Source: JAAURS01 sp044923475 (GTDB lineage: Bacteria > Cyanobacteriota > Cyanobacteriia > Thermosynechococcales > Thermosynechococcaceae). From it: a stretch of 64,000 nt of DNA. Positions within the stretch are counted from its first letter, which is position 1; each line of letters opens with the position of its first letter. A program made the translations under genes and the position numbers. The stretch is from contig NZ_CP137338.1 of NCBI RefSeq assembly GCF_044923475.1, positions 434,001-498,000 of the forward strand, written 5' to 3'. The notes beneath the pieces are model-generated. The model searched no databases. It had not been told where the DNA came from and saw nothing but the letters and a program-made list of their open reading frames with translations. Of this stretch, positions 63,701 to 64,000 are shown piece by piece.

Positions 63701-64000
63701 ACGGCCATCTCCACGGCGATCGGGTCGGTGCCGTTGTTGATCGCGACGGGACCTGGGGCAACAGCGCGGCAATCTTTAGGCACGGCGATCGTCGGAGGGA
63801 TGCTGTTTGCGACGGTACTGAGTTTGTTTGTGGTACCCGTGCTGTATATCGTCATTAAGACGCTGGCCCTGCGGTACCTGCATCCGCCTGAAGCAGCGAT
63901 CGCCGAAGGCGAATTCGGTCCCGAACACAATGGAGATGGGCTGATGCGGGATACAGCTCATGCGTTTGCCGAGGGGGACGGACATAAAGAACGCCTGTGA
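60710..64000 (+). CDS. RND efflux pump, HAE1/AcrB family
   Basis: 1096 residues, complete; the stop TGA is the last codon of the window. Twelve membrane helices, with the helix-4 proton-relay motif GLVVDDAIVIVED. Porter loops include PVAQYPEITPPQVSVTSNYVGA. Typical substrates are drugs, detergents or lipophilic compounds. It has a longer C-terminus than AcrB. An outer-membrane TolC partner is not in the window. Confidence 0.95.
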   Translation: MIFSISDFFIRRPVFATVCSLIIALLGLACIPTLPVAQYPEITPPQVSVTSNYVGANAEVVESTVTNILERELNGVEGLRYIKSTSANDGTSSINLTFDLGKNQDLAAVDVQNKVSTVLSRLPGPVTQTGVQVTKANNNFLLAIGLYSDRDPKTGKDVYDDVYLSNYVDLYMGDAIRRIKGVGGLQIFGERKYAMRIWLDPERLAGRGLTPQDVVNALRQQNLQVGAGQIGQPPAAPGQQYQYSVTAKGRFESAEEFNNLVVKTTTAGTLVRLRDVGRAQLGAENYGSVLRFTPADRVTHRGVGLGINQQFGSNALDVAHAVKEEMKVLSQSFPPGMQYDIAFDTTTFIEAGAEEVVISLVQAVLLVVLILYLFLQDWRSALITSIVIPIAFIGTFIFVKLLGFSINTLTLFGLTLATGLVVDDAIVIVEDISRRIQDEGMRPVEAAIASMNTLFGAVIATSIVLMTVFVPVAFFPGTTGQLYKQFALTITFSVAVSTFNAVTFTPMFSALLLRRGQAPNNRFFNGINWAIDSVRESYRRMLGKVLRVKFIVLVGFSLALVLTYWVYTVIPKAFIPDEDQGYFITIVQGPEGVSLDYTEKVLGQAEAILKQQPEVQSIFSVGGFSFSGATPNNGLIFCLLKPWGERTRPEQSVAGVVGGFFPQPTGLFPKLSGIQEATVIPFTPPAIQGLGNFGGFEFHLQDRIGVGFNTLGEVLNQFIGRAGAYPSAQSPQITGLRPTFNANTPQITVEVDRVRANQLQVSVEDIFNTLQVFLGSTYVNDFNQFNRAYRVYVQADSQFRSNPEDINKLYVRSQSGAMIPLGNLVKVTQTIGPSIISHYNLFRSVEINGASAPGSSSGQAIAAMEAVAKEVLPKGFSFEWSGISLEEVESGGAAVVIFALGIVFVFLTLAAQYESFIDPIIIMLTVPLAILGALMAIWLRGTSNDVYTQIGLVMLIGMASKNAILILEFSNEMYEKGMSLTKAVLEACSERLRPILMTAISTAIGSVPLLIATGPGATARQSLGTAIVGGMLFATVLSLFVVPVLYIVIKTLALRYLHPPEAAIAEGEFGPEHNGDGLMRDTAHAFAEGDGHKERL

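Overview
The window reads as a cyanobacterial chromosome segment. Three things show this: the density of the palindrome GCGATCGC; photosynthesis genes (chlH for magnesium chelatase, ycf54 for the aerobic cyclase, a one-helix high-light-inducible protein); and cyanobacterial families such as a SYCRP1-type regulator, NuiA, UPF0284, DUF1818 and acyl-ACP synthetase. Most of the sequence is housekeeping. It is broken by two integron-like cassette loci, one tRNA-targeted integrated element and two insertion sequences.

Layout. 1-13.7 kb: argS (3' part), DNA glycosylase with a MerR regulator, an Hlip, folP, GDP-fucose synthase, nuiA, ycf54, a PEP-synthase-like protein, comF, an RRM protein, a candidate CU-rich small RNA, a SYCRP1-type regulator, a membrane protein and a UPF0284/CobT-like protein. 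14-17 kb: an FkbM methyltransferase, a small two-gene unit, tRNA-Pro, DUF1818, a secreted protein and rpoZ. 17.4-22.7 kb: an accessory locus with a tandem-hairpin element, two gene cassettes ending in attC-like sites (the second carries a nuclease-helicase split by an IS4-type element), then VapBC. 22.8-26.1 kb: recG and its partner. 26.1-34.0 kb: an element integrated in tRNA-Gly(UCC), bounded by 49-bp direct repeats, with integrase, DUF927 helicase, an excisionase-like protein, a toxin-antitoxin operon and unknown genes. 34.3-48.7 kb: transporter, UDP-glucuronate epimerase, FHA protein, Ca2+/H+ exchanger, CysQ, pyruvate dehydrogenase E2, YlqD, acyl-ACP synthetase, a ParD/Uma2 pair and chlH. 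48.9-50.1 kb: the second copy of the tandem-hairpin element, followed by a two-gene cassette and an attC-like site. 50.1-64 kb: pentapeptide-repeat protein, DUF4258 protein, MtfA-type peptidase, RNase P RNA with rnc, TPR protein, ester cyclase, a MITE-like repeat, a complete IS, and an RND efflux operon.

The most unusual content is the pair of repeated elements at about 17.38-17.74 kb and 48.86-49.14 kb. Each has a shared 5' block of about 100 bp, then 6 or 4 tandem hairpins with a 39-41 bp period, and ends exactly at GTTAGAC. In both loci a gene cassette starts at that point, and the far end of the cassette carries GTCTAAC, the exact reverse complement that integron cassette logic predicts. 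No integron integrase is in the window. I infer that these are integrase-less cassette platforms whose head is a hairpin array that I do not recognise as a described attI or attC.
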